Positions 53,946 through 62,653 of a stretch of 64,000 nt of DNA are shown here, piece by piece. Made by a program: the position numbers and the translations under genes. The notes below the pieces were generated by a model. The model had not been told where the DNA came from. It did not search any database and saw only the letters and a program-made list of their open reading frames with translations. Source of the DNA: Neobacillus sp. Marseille-Q6967 (GTDB taxonomy: Bacteria; Bacillota; Bacilli; Bacillales; Cytobacillaceae); the NCBI RefSeq assembly GCF_946151075.1, contig NZ_OX267715.1, positions 124,001-188,000 on the forward strand, written 5' to 3'. Each line of letters begins with the position of its first letter. The stretch's first letter is position 1.

Positions 53946-54937
53946 TCAGGAAAATCACCGTTTTCTTCCTTGGGCTGATGATGCTGCTGCAGTTGAATGG
54001 TTTGGCAGCAGCCCAATCCCCGATAACCATTGATATTCATTATCTTGTCGTAAGTCCAGCTGAAGATGGTTCAACGAATATGATGAATATGGTTAACTAT
54101 ACCAACACCTCGGAAGATGATTATAGTGGCGACGGAACGAGTGAAGCTGTTTTAAATGTTACTATTCCAACAGGGGCAAAAGGATTTACATTTTTAGATA
54201 ACAAAATTGCCGCCAGGCAGGTTGACAAAGGATTTATTACAACAGACCCGGTTCCAGCGAATCAAACTTTAGTTTTACCCTATAGCTATCGAATGGAAAA
54301 GGGGAAGGAAATTTTTCTAAAGTCTGATTATCCTGTTCAGATGATGCAAATTCTTGTTCCAGAAGGTATGGGCAGCATAGAGTTTAAAGATGTGGCAGCT
54401 ACCAGCCAAGGAAGCTTTAAAATGGATGATCAGAATTATGTAGGATACAGTGTCGAAGGGATTGAAGCAGGACAAACCTTTACGTTGGTTTATGACAAAG
54501 ATAAGCAGCCATCCCAAAGTGATCTCCAAGGTTCAACAGGGGAAAATCTAAACGAATCCAGTGGAACTGTAACAAAAACGGCTCCAGCTTTTCATAATCC
54601 AGGACATCTAAGGATGTGGGCACAATCACCGTTACGCAGCTGGGACCCGCATGTATTTTTGATTGTTATTTTAGCTATCATCATCGCATCTTTATCCTAT
54701 TTTACCTATTTTAGAATGAAAGCAAGAGCAGAGGAGAGGCGCCTTGGTGCTGATAAGGAAGAAAAGGCTTTTAAGCTATTAATGACAAAACAAAAAGCCA
54801 TTTTGGAAAAAATCCTTGAATTAGAGGAGAACTTTAACGAAGGTAATATATCAGAAGAAGAATACCATACAAAGTTAAATGCCTACAAACAGCACTTAGT
54901 ACAGGTGAAAATGAATCTGCGTCAATTTGTAGAGTAA
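53942..54937 (+). CDS. Second unknown exported, membrane-anchored protein of the ccm operon
   Basis: Protein of 331 residues starting with GTG that overlaps the previous stop by four bases. Signal peptide MIRKITVFFLGLMMLLQLNG, a β-rich outer domain of about 200 residues, a membrane helix near residues 238–258 (VFLIVILAIIIASLSYFTYF) and a helical cytoplasmic tail (ILELEENFNEGNISEEEYHT). Architecture is the same as the protein at 49528, but I cannot claim homology by eye. Function unknown; context says cytochrome c assembly. Confidence 0.75.
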   Translation: MIRKITVFFLGLMMLLQLNGLAAAQSPITIDIHYLVVSPAEDGSTNMMNMVNYTNTSEDDYSGDGTSEAVLNVTIPTGAKGFTFLDNKIAARQVDKGFITTDPVPANQTLVLPYSYRMEKGKEIFLKSDYPVQMMQILVPEGMGSIEFKDVAATSQGSFKMDDQNYVGYSVEGIEAGQTFTLVYDKDKQPSQSDLQGSTGENLNESSGTVTKTAPAFHNPGHLRMWAQSPLRSWDPHVFLIVILAIIIASLSYFTYFRMKARAEERRLGADKEEKAFKLLMTKQKAILEKILELEENFNEGNISEEEYHTKLNAYKQHLVQVKMNLRQFVE

Positions 54938-54961
54938 CCGTCGGAATGCGAGGGACTACGG

Positions 54962-55666
54962 ATGATTGAAATCAAAAAGCTAGTAAAGCAAGCCGACAAT
55001 AAGCTAATCCTTAAGGGTATAGACCTTTCTATTAAACAGGGTGAAACGGTTGCAATACTTGGACCCAATGGGGCAGGTAAAAGTACACTTCTAAAAGTGA
55101 TGGCAACCTTGATAAAGCCCACTTCTGGCAGTGTAACAATCAATGGTTTTGATTTAAAAAAGGATCATTTTAAAGTGAAAAAATTGTTTGGCTATCTGCC
55201 GCATTCAAGTTTACTTTATGACCAATATACACCATTAGAGAATCTAGTATTCTTTGGGGACTTATACGGAGTAAAGGATGTAGAGTTGAGAGCGAGAGAA
55301 CTGGTTAAAGAAGTAGGTTTATCTTTTTTTATCAATGAACCTGTTAAAAATTTCTCGCGTGGAATGATCCAAAGAATTGCGATAGCAAGAGCGATTATTC
55401 ATGATCCGAAGATATTGCTTTTAGACGAACCACATACAGGTTTAGACCAGGGAGCTATATCAATCTTAAACAATGTGATCCTATCAATGAAAGAAAAAGG
55501 CTGTACTACTCTAATGGTTACGCATGATTTTAAGCAGGCAGCAGAAATTTGTGACCGCATCATTATTGTTAAGAATGGCCGGGTTGCTGAAGATTTTAAG
55601 GTAAGAAATAACCAATTAGACTTTGTTTCAAAAAAATATCAACTGCAAGTGGAGGGAGTATCCTGA
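54962..55666 (+). CDS. ccmA: Heme exporter ATP-binding protein CcmA
   Basis: ABC ATPase of 234 residues. Walker A GPNGAGKST, signature NFSRGMIQRIAIARA (FSRGM as in CcmA), Walker B ILLLDEPHTGLD. With CcmB it drives release of holo-CcmE from CcmC. Its stop overlaps the ccmB start by one base. Confidence 0.88.
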   Translation: MIEIKKLVKQADNKLILKGIDLSIKQGETVAILGPNGAGKSTLLKVMATLIKPTSGSVTINGFDLKKDHFKVKKLFGYLPHSSLLYDQYTPLENLVFFGDLYGVKDVELRARELVKEVGLSFFINEPVKNFSRGMIQRIAIARAIIHDPKILLLDEPHTGLDQGAISILNNVILSMKEKGCTTLMVTHDFKQAAEICDRIIIVKNGRVAEDFKVRNNQLDFVSKKYQLQVEGVS

Positions 55667-56340
55667 TGTTAAGAGCAGCCCTCACGATTGCAAAAAAAGA
55701 CTTATATTCTGAACTGAAAACAAAACAAGTATTATGTACGATGATGATTTTTGCGGGTCTAGTCATCTTAGTTTTAAGCTTCGCCTTTGATCCTGCGAAC
55801 AATACTACAAAAGCAGTGATACCAGGCGCAGTTTGGATTATTATCGTTTTTTCAGGAATACTTGGGCTTAATCGCTCGTTAATCTATGAGCAGCGGAATG
55901 ATACCATGCATGGTTTATTGGTTGCCCCTATGGAGCCTTCCAGTATCTATTTAGGGAAATTCCTAGCTAACTTTTCGATGATAATTATTGTAGAAATTGT
56001 TTCTATACCGTTCCTGTTCTTATTATTCGATTTTAAAATCTTTGGAAGCATCCTCTATTTTATTTTAGTTTTATTCATTGGAAGTTTTGGTTTTATTGCG
56101 ATTGGGACATTTTTATCAGCACTTGCATCCAACTCAAAAAGCAGTGAAATGCTGCTGCCGCTTTTACTTTTCCCTATTACAAGTCCAGTCCTGATTGGTG
56201 TAACCCAAGCAACTAAAATTATTTTAACAAATCCAGAAAAACTGGATAGTGCCGCAGCCTGGATGCAAATGGTAGGCGCCTATGATGTTATTTTCTTTGT
56301 TCTTTGCTTTTTACTAATTGAATACGTACTGGAGGTTTAA
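55666..56340 (+). CDS. ccmB: Heme exporter membrane protein CcmB
   Basis: Membrane protein of 224 residues with six helices. RSLIYEQRNDTMHGLLVAPMEP is the CcmB signature loop (ERxxGxLExLxxSP-like). Partner of CcmA; coupled by the overlapping start. Confidence 0.88.
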   Translation: MLRAALTIAKKDLYSELKTKQVLCTMMIFAGLVILVLSFAFDPANNTTKAVIPGAVWIIIVFSGILGLNRSLIYEQRNDTMHGLLVAPMEPSSIYLGKFLANFSMIIIVEIVSIPFLFLLFDFKIFGSILYFILVLFIGSFGFIAIGTFLSALASNSKSSEMLLPLLLFPITSPVLIGVTQATKIILTNPEKLDSAAAWMQMVGAYDVIFFVLCFLLIEYVLEV

Positions 56341-56343
56341 GAA

Positions 56344-57105
56344 ATGAGTATGAATCTAGAAAAAGAGCGGGCAGTTCTTCATTCTATTGAAGTGCCGCCT
56401 GTTAAAAGCTCAATCTTGTCAAAGGTTTTATATAGCGGAACAGTCATTTCCTTTTTGGCCGCTATCTACTTTATTTTCATGTATGCCGAAATAGAAAGGG
56501 TAATGGGGGCAGTACAAAAGATTTTCTATATGCATGTACCATCTGCATGGGTTGCTTTTTTAGCGTTTTTTGTAACCTTCGTTTTTAGTATTCTATTTTT
56601 AATAAAGCGGAAAAGAATCTATGACACGTATGCATACGTGTCAGCGGAAATTGGTGTTGTCTTTACGATAATCGTCCTAACAACAGGTCCGATTTGGGCA
56701 AGGTCTTCATGGAATACATGGTGGTCCTGGGAACCGCGGTTAACAACAACTCTCATCCTTTTTTTCATCTATATTGCCTACTTAATGGTACGTCAAATGG
56801 ACGGGGTCTGGGATAAAAAGGCTAGACTTGCAGCCGTGTTCGGAATCATTGGTTTTGCGGACGTGCCAATCGTATTTTTTGCCATCCGCTGGTGGCAGTC
56901 TAAATTTCATCCTGTCGTGTTTGGTGAAGGTGCTTCGCAATCAGGCGGCGGAATATCTGACAGTATGCTGGTTGCATTATTGGTCTCTATTACGGCCTTT
57001 ACATTCCTTTATGCATATCTTCTTCATAAGGGAGTTTCATTTGAAAATATGAGAATCAAAGTTAGTCAATATAAAGAAAAATTACGAGAGAACTTGGAAA
57101 AATAG
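56344..57105 (+). CDS. ccmC: Heme delivery protein CcmC
   Basis: WWD-domain protein of 253 residues with six membrane helices. The heme-binding loop reads WARSSWNTWWSWEPRLTTTL near residue 119; conserved His residues flank it (FYMHVPSAWVAF near residue 62, WWQSKFHPVVF near residue 183). It loads heme on CcmE. AGGAGG lies just before the ATG. Confidence 0.92.
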   Translation: MSMNLEKERAVLHSIEVPPVKSSILSKVLYSGTVISFLAAIYFIFMYAEIERVMGAVQKIFYMHVPSAWVAFLAFFVTFVFSILFLIKRKRIYDTYAYVSAEIGVVFTIIVLTTGPIWARSSWNTWWSWEPRLTTTLILFFIYIAYLMVRQMDGVWDKKARLAAVFGIIGFADVPIVFFAIRWWQSKFHPVVFGEGASQSGGGISDSMLVALLVSITAFTFLYAYLLHKGVSFENMRIKVSQYKEKLRENLEK

Positions 57106-57117
57106 GAGGAATATATC

Positions 57118-57243
57118 ATGGGATTCATGTACGCGGCATATTCAGTAGTTTGGTTAGTTATTTTTAGTTATCTATTATTACTGGGAAAACGTCATAGCAA
57201 ACTGAAAAAAGAAATCGAGTTTTTAAAACAGTTAGATCAATAG
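57118..57243 (+). CDS. ccmD: CcmD-like small membrane protein
   Basis: Protein of 41 residues: MGFMYAAYSVVWLVIFSYLL at the N-terminus and HSKLKKEIEFLKQLDQ at the C-terminus. One helix with the AYSVVWLVIFSYL pattern and a basic coiled tail is the CcmD plan; CcmD holds CcmC and CcmE together. TAGGAGGAATATATC precedes the ATG. It ends the operon. Confidence 0.7.
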   Translation: MGFMYAAYSVVWLVIFSYLLLLGKRHSKLKKEIEFLKQLDQ

Positions 57244-57249
57244 AAAAAC

Positions 57250-57282
57250 AAATAGGCCTGTTATTTTCAACAGGCCTATTTT
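57250..57282 (+). terminator. Terminator of the ccm operon
   Basis: AAATAGGCCTGTT pairs with AACAGGCCTATTT. Confidence 0.92.
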
Positions 57283-57316
57283 CGTAAATTTATTTATTTT
57301 GCTAGGAGGAAAGAGA

Positions 57317-57823
57317 ATGAGCAGACGAGTCATCAATTTACTCGTGTTGTTTCTATTGATAGGAATGTTTAGTTTCTTTGGCTATAGTCTGGCAAGCCAA
57401 GGCGACAATACAGATGTGGGGGACCAAGCCTATAATTTCGAACTGCCTAATTTAGATGGAACGAATACGAAACTCGCTGATTATAAGGGAGAAGTTGTAA
57501 TATTGAACTACTTCGCCACTTGGTGTAAACCTTGTGTAGATGAAGCACCGGAGCTTGAGACCTTTGCCCGTGATAATGGGGATCAATTCCGGCTTATCAT
57601 GATTAATAAAGGGGAAACGATGGACCGGGTAAAAAAGTTTTTGAAGGAATATGATACTCCAGCCGTTTACCTGTTTGATTACAATGCGAAAGTAGCTAAA
57701 AAATTTAATGTTACAGGGCAGCCAGAAACGTTTGTTATTGATAGACAAGGTGTTATCAGGGAGCACTATAACGGCCCTGTTACAGCGATGCAATTATATG
57801 AAATGGCGAAAAAGTATGAATAA
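57317..57823 (+). CDS. TlpA/ResA/CcmG-type thioredoxin-fold protein
   Basis: Membrane-anchored thiol-disulfide oxidoreductase of 168 residues. Helix at residues 4–24; thioredoxin fold with redox motif FATWCKPCVDEAPELE (CKPC near residue 73) and cis-Pro in TGQPETFVID. It would reduce the CxxCH of apocytochromes, the job of CcmG or ResA. It has its own ribosome site (AGGAGG) behind the operon terminator. Confidence 0.88.
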   Translation: MSRRVINLLVLFLLIGMFSFFGYSLASQGDNTDVGDQAYNFELPNLDGTNTKLADYKGEVVILNYFATWCKPCVDEAPELETFARDNGDQFRLIMINKGETMDRVKKFLKEYDTPAVYLFDYNAKVAKKFNVTGQPETFVIDRQGVIREHYNGPVTAMQLYEMAKKYE

Positions 57824-57833
57824 CTAAGAAGAA

Positions 57834-57871
57834 AAAAGGACTAAATCACCATTGTGATTCAGTCCTTTTTA
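57834..57871. terminator. Convergent terminator
   Basis: AAAGGACTAAATCAC pairs with GTGATTCAGTCCTTT; it serves both flanking genes. Confidence 0.9.
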
Positions 57872-58534
57872 AATTTGATATAAAAATTCAGCTGATATAT
57901 TAGCTTTGATCGTAAGCTGACCTGGTTGAATGGGTGTCGTGGCAAAGCCTTTAGCTGACGAAACTTGATGAATTTCAAAAGGCTGAATTAAACTTCCTTC
58001 CTCTTTTATTTGAATGGGTGTCATTAGGAGCGACACTCTTAAGGTGTTCGCGATGGTTTTCGCTTTTTCATTGGCGTTGTTTAATGCCAAGGCAAGGGCC
58101 TGATTATAATATGTGTCGATAAATTTCGAAGTGAATTGTATGTTGCTGACATAGTTAGCTCCGTTTTGAACAGCTGTATCCACTACCTTCCCAGTCAGGC
58201 TAATATCCTCAATATTTACCTGAAGAATATGCGTAATTTTATATCCTCTAAAAATCTGTTTCCCCTGTTCAAAATCGTAAATGGGCTCAATACGATATTC
58301 AAAGGTTTGAATCTGTTTTTTATCAATCCCGAGTGACAGTAATGATTGAATCACTTTAGTTGCTGTGCTTGAGTTTTGCTGTTGAGCCGTATTTAATTCG
58401 ATATTTTCTGTAATTACACCTAAATGAATCTTTGCTGTATCAGGCTGAATGGAAATCACACCTTCACCCGTTACTTTTATTAAATTTGTCTTTTGCAGCT
58501 GCTGGTTACGGATTAATGGGTTTTGAGTATACAC
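57869..58534 (-). CDS. SIMPL-domain (DUF541) protein
   Basis: Protein of 221 residues with no visible signal peptide. Family markers: KVTGEGVISIQPDTAKIHLGV near residue 20, the helix and strand repeats, and ANEKAKTIANTL near residue 154. SIMPL proteins form large oligomers with varied roles; function here unknown. GTG at 58534 has GGGG 8 nt upstream. It replaces yqhV at this place in B. subtilis. Confidence 0.83.
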   Translation of the reverse strand: MYTQNPLIRNQQLQKTNLIKVTGEGVISIQPDTAKIHLGVITENIELNTAQQQNSSTATKVIQSLLSLGIDKKQIQTFEYRIEPIYDFEQGKQIFRGYKITHILQVNIEDISLTGKVVDTAVQNGANYVSNIQFTSKFIDTYYNQALALALNNANEKAKTIANTLRVSLLMTPIQIKEEGSLIQPFEIHQVSSAKGFATTPIQPGQLTIKANISAEFLYQI

Positions 58535-58660
58535 TTCTTGGTCCCCTCTCAAAAATATCCTTACAATAAAATACGTTTTCCCAGAGGAAGTATTCGTTCT
58601 AGTATTTATTTTAAAAAAATAGAATGTAAGAGGATTTTAAAAGAATTGCTTTTTATAAAG

Positions 58661-58688
58661 TCATATTGCGTATTGAAAGGCATACATT
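58661..58688 (+). promoter_or_regulatory. Sigma-E promoter of spoIIIA
   Basis: The -35 box TCATATT and -10 box CATACATT are 13 bp apart and fit the sigma-E consensus (KMATATT–CATACAHT) closely. This matches mother-cell expression of the spoIIIA operon. Confidence 0.83.
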
Positions 58689-58723
58689 TTAATTAATGAG
58701 ACAAGCAACAAGGAGGAAACGTT

Positions 58724-59647
58724 GTGGAAACGATCTTAAAATATCTGCCGAAAAATATAGCTGACCAAATAAGCAAAATCCCTCCTAAACAAAAAGAAGA
58801 AATAGAAGAAATTAGAATCCGTCTTAATCGCCCAATTGAAGTGACGATGAAGGGTGCCCCTTTGTTTTTGGCTTATATCACTCAACCAGAGGATGCTGTT
58901 CAATTACTTAATAAAATCAGCCAGCATTCCATTTATACACTGGAAGAGGAATTAAAGCGCGGATATATAACGATATCCGGGGGACATCGGATTGGTCTAG
59001 CTGGAAAGGTTATTCTTGAGGACAGTAAGGTGAAAGCGATAAGGGATATTGCTTCGTTTAATATTCGGATTGCCAAAGAGAAACTCGGTATTGCTGAAAG
59101 GCTGACACCCTATTTGTTCAAGGAACATTGGCTGCATACCATGATTGTCGGACCGCCCCAAACGGGGAAAACAACATTATTAAGAGATATTGCAAGGATC
59201 ATATCTTCTGGGAGCATGGATAAGGGCATCAGTGCTTGTAAAGTAGGGATCGTGGATGAACGTTCAGAAATAGCAGGGTGTGTAAATGGGATCCCTCAAA
59301 TGAGTTTTGGTCATCGTCTGGATGTGCTTGATGCATGCCCAAAGGCTGAGGGAATGATGATGATGATCCGATCCATGAGTCCGGATGTACTGATAGTGGA
59401 CGAAATCGGGCGCCGAGAAGATGCTGAAGCTATACAAGAAGCAGTTCATGCAGGTATTAAACTGATGATGACCACACATGGGTCCACGATGGAGGAAATT
59501 AGAAACCGGCCTACATTAAAAGGAATCATTGACCAGAAAATTTTTCAGCGCTTTATCATTCTAAGCAGAAATAAGGGTCCAGGAACCGTTACCCATATTT
59601 TAGATGAGAATCAAAATGAAATATATATAAAAGTGAGCGTGACGTAA
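58724..59647 (+). CDS. spoIIIAA: Stage III sporulation protein AA
   Basis: ATPase of 307 residues of the mother-cell–forespore channel (SpoIIIA–SpoIIQ). Walker A is GPPQTGKTTLL, Walker B and switch PDVLIVDEIGRREDAEAI. GTG start behind AAGGAGG. Confidence 0.96.
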   Translation: METILKYLPKNIADQISKIPPKQKEEIEEIRIRLNRPIEVTMKGAPLFLAYITQPEDAVQLLNKISQHSIYTLEEELKRGYITISGGHRIGLAGKVILEDSKVKAIRDIASFNIRIAKEKLGIAERLTPYLFKEHWLHTMIVGPPQTGKTTLLRDIARIISSGSMDKGISACKVGIVDERSEIAGCVNGIPQMSFGHRLDVLDACPKAEGMMMMIRSMSPDVLIVDEIGRREDAEAIQEAVHAGIKLMMTTHGSTMEEIRNRPTLKGIIDQKIFQRFIILSRNKGPGTVTHILDENQNEIYIKVSVT

Positions 59648-60163
59648 ATGGTTAAGATTATTGGTGCCATTTTAATTATTGTCGCAACCACTTGGACTGG
59701 ATTTGAGTTTGCCAAACATTTAAGCGAAAGGCCGAGACAGTTAAGACAATTAAAATCGGCCCTTCAATCACTCGAAGCAGAAATTATGTATGGTCACACC
59801 CCGCTTCATGAAGCTGCGAGAAGACTAGCTGCCCAGCTGCCTAAGCCGTTAGCACCATTCTTTGAGGGGTTTGCAAAAAAACTGACAGACACGGAAACAA
59901 CTGTAAAGGATGCATGGGAATCTAGTTTAAAGGAGATTTGGAAACAAACGGCCTTTAAACAAGGAGAGTATGAAATAATGAGGCAATTTGGAGAGACCCT
60001 TGGTCGTCATGACCGCCTTTCCCAGCAAAAACATATTATGCTGACTCTTTCCCATCTGGAAAGAGAAGAAGCGGATGCGGTTGAAAGCCAGGCTAAGTAC
60101 GAAAAAATGGTAAAGAGTTTAGGCTTTTTATCAGGGTTATTACTGATTATTTTACTAATTTAG
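59648..60163 (+). CDS. spoIIIAB: Stage III sporulation protein AB
   Basis: Membrane protein of 171 residues, GspF-like. One helix at each end with a helical soluble middle (RPRQLRQLKSALQSLEAEI). It begins directly after the spoIIIAA stop. Confidence 0.95.
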   Translation: MVKIIGAILIIVATTWTGFEFAKHLSERPRQLRQLKSALQSLEAEIMYGHTPLHEAARRLAAQLPKPLAPFFEGFAKKLTDTETTVKDAWESSLKEIWKQTAFKQGEYEIMRQFGETLGRHDRLSQQKHIMLTLSHLEREEADAVESQAKYEKMVKSLGFLSGLLLIILLI

Positions 60164-60174
60164 GGGGAAGAGTA

Positions 60175-60378
60175 ATGGGGCTTGAAGTCGATATTATTTT
60201 TAAAATTGCCGGGGTGGGAATTGTGGTCGCCTTTTTGCATACGGTGTTAGATCAAGTTGGTAAAAAAGAATATGCTCAATGGGTTACTTTGTTTGGGTTT
60301 ATCTATATTTTGTTTCAGGTCGCCTCGATTGTAGATGATCTGTTCCAGAAAATAAAATCGGTCTTTTTGTTCCAATAG
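60175..60378 (+). CDS. spoIIIAC: Stage III sporulation protein AC
   Basis: Small membrane protein of 67 residues with two helices, MGLEVDIIFKIAGVGIVVAF at the N-terminus. Its sequence resembles the first half of SpoIIIAD. Confidence 0.94.
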   Translation: MGLEVDIIFKIAGVGIVVAFLHTVLDQVGKKEYAQWVTLFGFIYILFQVASIVDDLFQKIKSVFLFQ

Positions 60379-60394
60379 AAGGGAGGGCTTTGCT

Positions 60395-60784
60395 ATTGAA
60401 ATTATTAAAATAGTTGGTTTGGCGCTTGTTGCTACCTTCCTTGCCTTAATTATTAAAGAGCAAAAGCCAAATTTCGCCTTTCTGTTAATCGTCTTTGTTG
60501 GTTGTACAATCTTTTTATTTTTAGTAGATAAAATCTATGAAATTATTCATATGCTTGAAAAACTGGCTGTCAATGCTAACGTGAATTTGGTGTATGTCGA
60601 AACGATCCTTAAGATTATCGGAATTGCCTATATTGCTGAATTTGCTGCCCAAATTACAAAGGATGCCGGGCAGGGAGCTGTGTCCTCAAAAATAGAATTA
60701 GCAGGTAAAATTCTCATTCTTGCCATGGCGATTCCAATTTTAACGGTAATGATTGAAACCATTATAAAACTGATACCAAGCTAA
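60395..60784 (+). CDS. spoIIIAD: Stage III sporulation protein AD, apparently from an ATT start
   Basis: Membrane protein of 129 residues from ATT 60395. From here the sequence runs EIIKIVGLALVATFLALIIK, which aligns with the start of B. subtilis SpoIIIAD (QIDIVQIVGLGLIATFLSLI). GGGAGGG lies 7 nt upstream. No ATG, GTG or TTG in this frame is close to that site; TTG 60419 would cut off the first half of the first helix. VNLVYVETILKIIGIAYIAEF is typical. I prefer the ATT start. Confidence 0.85.
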   Translation: MEIIKIVGLALVATFLALIIKEQKPNFAFLLIVFVGCTIFLFLVDKIYEIIHMLEKLAVNANVNLVYVETILKIIGIAYIAEFAAQITKDAGQGAVSSKIELAGKILILAMAIPILTVMIETIIKLIPS

Positions 60785-60818
60785 AAAGGATTTTTTTCGA
60801 AAACAAGAGGTGAAAAAG

Positions 60819-62018
60819 ATGAAGCAAAGGCTGCAGATTATTCCCATTATAATTCTTTTACTCTTTTTATTTACCGCTTCAAGTGTACAAGCTAACGAAG
60901 AAGCGAATGAAAACTCATCACCTCTAACAGCACAGGAATTAGTTGATGCACAGCTTGAGACTCTGGATCTAACCGAATTAAAGCAATATTGGGAGGATAT
61001 CCAGAATAAATATGGAGGCTTTCTCCCGGAGAGTCAAAAAGGGAGCTTGTATGATTTCATAAGCGGTGATAAACAATTTTCGTTTAATGAATGGGGAAAG
61101 GGGATATTGAAATTCCTGTTCCACGAATTTGTCGCAAATGGTAAACTCCTAGGTTCCTTAATCTTGTTAACCATTTTCAGCATGTTCCTCCAGTCGATGC
61201 AAAATGCATTTGAAAGCAGCACGATCAGTAAAGTTGCTTATTCCATTGTTTATATGGTTCTAGTAATACTAGCGCTTAATAGTTTCCACATTGTCATTAA
61301 ATATACCAATGAAGCCATCGGGACGATGATTAGTTTCGTGCTTGCGTTAATTCCACTTTTATTAGCATTGATAGCCTCATCGGGGGGACTCATCTCAGCA
61401 GCTTTTTTTCATCCTGTTATCCTTTTTTTAATGAATATCAGTGGAGTATTTATACAATATGTCATCCTGCCTCTCCTATTTCTAGCAACTTTATTAAGTA
61501 TTGTTAGTACAATGTCTGATCAATACAAAGTAACGCAGCTTGCACAACTGTTAAGAAATTGGAGTATCGGACTTATGGGGTTGTTCCTAACTGTTTTTCT
61601 TGGTGTGATATCGGTACAGGGAGCCTCAGCGGCGATTACAGATGGCGTTGCCATCCGGACAGCAAAATTCGTAACGGGAAATTTTATCCCCGTAGTTGGC
61701 AGGATCTTTACCGATGCCGCTGATACCGTTGTGAGTGCATCCGGTTTGTTAAAAAATACTGTGGGTATTGCAGGGGTCGCAATTCTACTAATTATTGTTG
61801 CCTTTCCAGCATTCAAAATACTGATGATATCTTTTATCTATAAGTTTGCGGCTGCAATATTACAACCTTTAGGCGGGGGACCGGTTATAAAATGTTTAGA
61901 TATTATAAGTAAAAGTGTGATCTATGTGTTTGCAGCATTAGGAATCGTCTCTCTCATGTTCTTTTTAAGTATAACCGTTATCGTTGCCGCAGGGAATATA
62001 ACGATGATGATGCGATAG
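60819..62018 (+). CDS. spoIIIAE: Stage III sporulation protein AE
   Basis: Membrane protein of 399 residues with a cleavable signal peptide (VQANEEANE after a hydrophobic stretch) and about seven helices. SpoIIIAE is the polytopic core of the channel. ATG at 60819 behind GAGGTG. Confidence 0.96.
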   Translation: MKQRLQIIPIIILLLFLFTASSVQANEEANENSSPLTAQELVDAQLETLDLTELKQYWEDIQNKYGGFLPESQKGSLYDFISGDKQFSFNEWGKGILKFLFHEFVANGKLLGSLILLTIFSMFLQSMQNAFESSTISKVAYSIVYMVLVILALNSFHIVIKYTNEAIGTMISFVLALIPLLLALIASSGGLISAAFFHPVILFLMNISGVFIQYVILPLLFLATLLSIVSTMSDQYKVTQLAQLLRNWSIGLMGLFLTVFLGVISVQGASAAITDGVAIRTAKFVTGNFIPVVGRIFTDAADTVVSASGLLKNTVGIAGVAILLIIVAFPAFKILMISFIYKFAAAILQPLGGGPVIKCLDIISKSVIYVFAALGIVSLMFFLSITVIVAAGNITMMMR

Positions 62019-62031
62019 GGGGGAGAATGAC

Positions 62032-62652
62032 ATGGATTTTTTAAAAGAATGGGTAACCAATATTATTCTATTTATTCTGCTGGCAACAGTAATTGACATG
62101 CTGCTTCCAAGTTCGAGTATGCAGAAATATACAAAGATGGTAACAGGATTATTGCTGATCGCCATTATCCTTACCCCGATTTTTAAATTAATCTCAAAGG
62201 ATTTTGAAACAGCAATGGCATCCATCCCATCATTTCAAACTCCTGGAGAAAAAAATATGGAAAATTTAATAGAATTGCAGAAAAAAGAAATACAAGCCTC
62301 TAATGATGCATATATTTTAAAAACAATGGCTGTCCAGCTTGAAAAGGGAGTAGAAGAGGAGTTGATGAAACAATTTGGTTTAGAGATAGCAAAAATTGAT
62401 ATCACAACAAATGAACAGAGCGAACAATCATTCCCTGAAAACCTTCAAAAGGTTACGGTTCTTTTAAAACAACCAGAGACCGAAGTGAAGACAGTTGAAG
62501 TAATACAACCAGTAAATATCAGTACAGACACACCTCTTCCATCTAAGGAGCCAGCAGCAGAAACAGAACAAATCGCCGCATTCCTTTCGGAACATTGGGA
62601 AGTAACTGAAAAATCAATCGAAATTACGATTGAAGGGGGGATCAATAAGTAG
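62032..62652 (+). CDS. spoIIIAF: Stage III sporulation protein AF
   Basis: Protein of 206 residues: two membrane helices, then a soluble ring-building-motif-like domain. MDFLKEWVTNIILFILLATV opens it. GGGGGAG precedes the ATG. Confidence 0.94.
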   Translation: MDFLKEWVTNIILFILLATVIDMLLPSSSMQKYTKMVTGLLLIAIILTPIFKLISKDFETAMASIPSFQTPGEKNMENLIELQKKEIQASNDAYILKTMAVQLEKGVEEELMKQFGLEIAKIDITTNEQSEQSFPENLQKVTVLLKQPETEVKTVEVIQPVNISTDTPLPSKEPAAETEQIAAFLSEHWEVTEKSIEITIEGGINK

Positions 62653-62653
62653 A

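Noticed and set aside
60419..60784. TTG 60419 as start of spoIIIAD
   Set aside because: It cuts into the first membrane helix and is 31 nt from the only good ribosome site.
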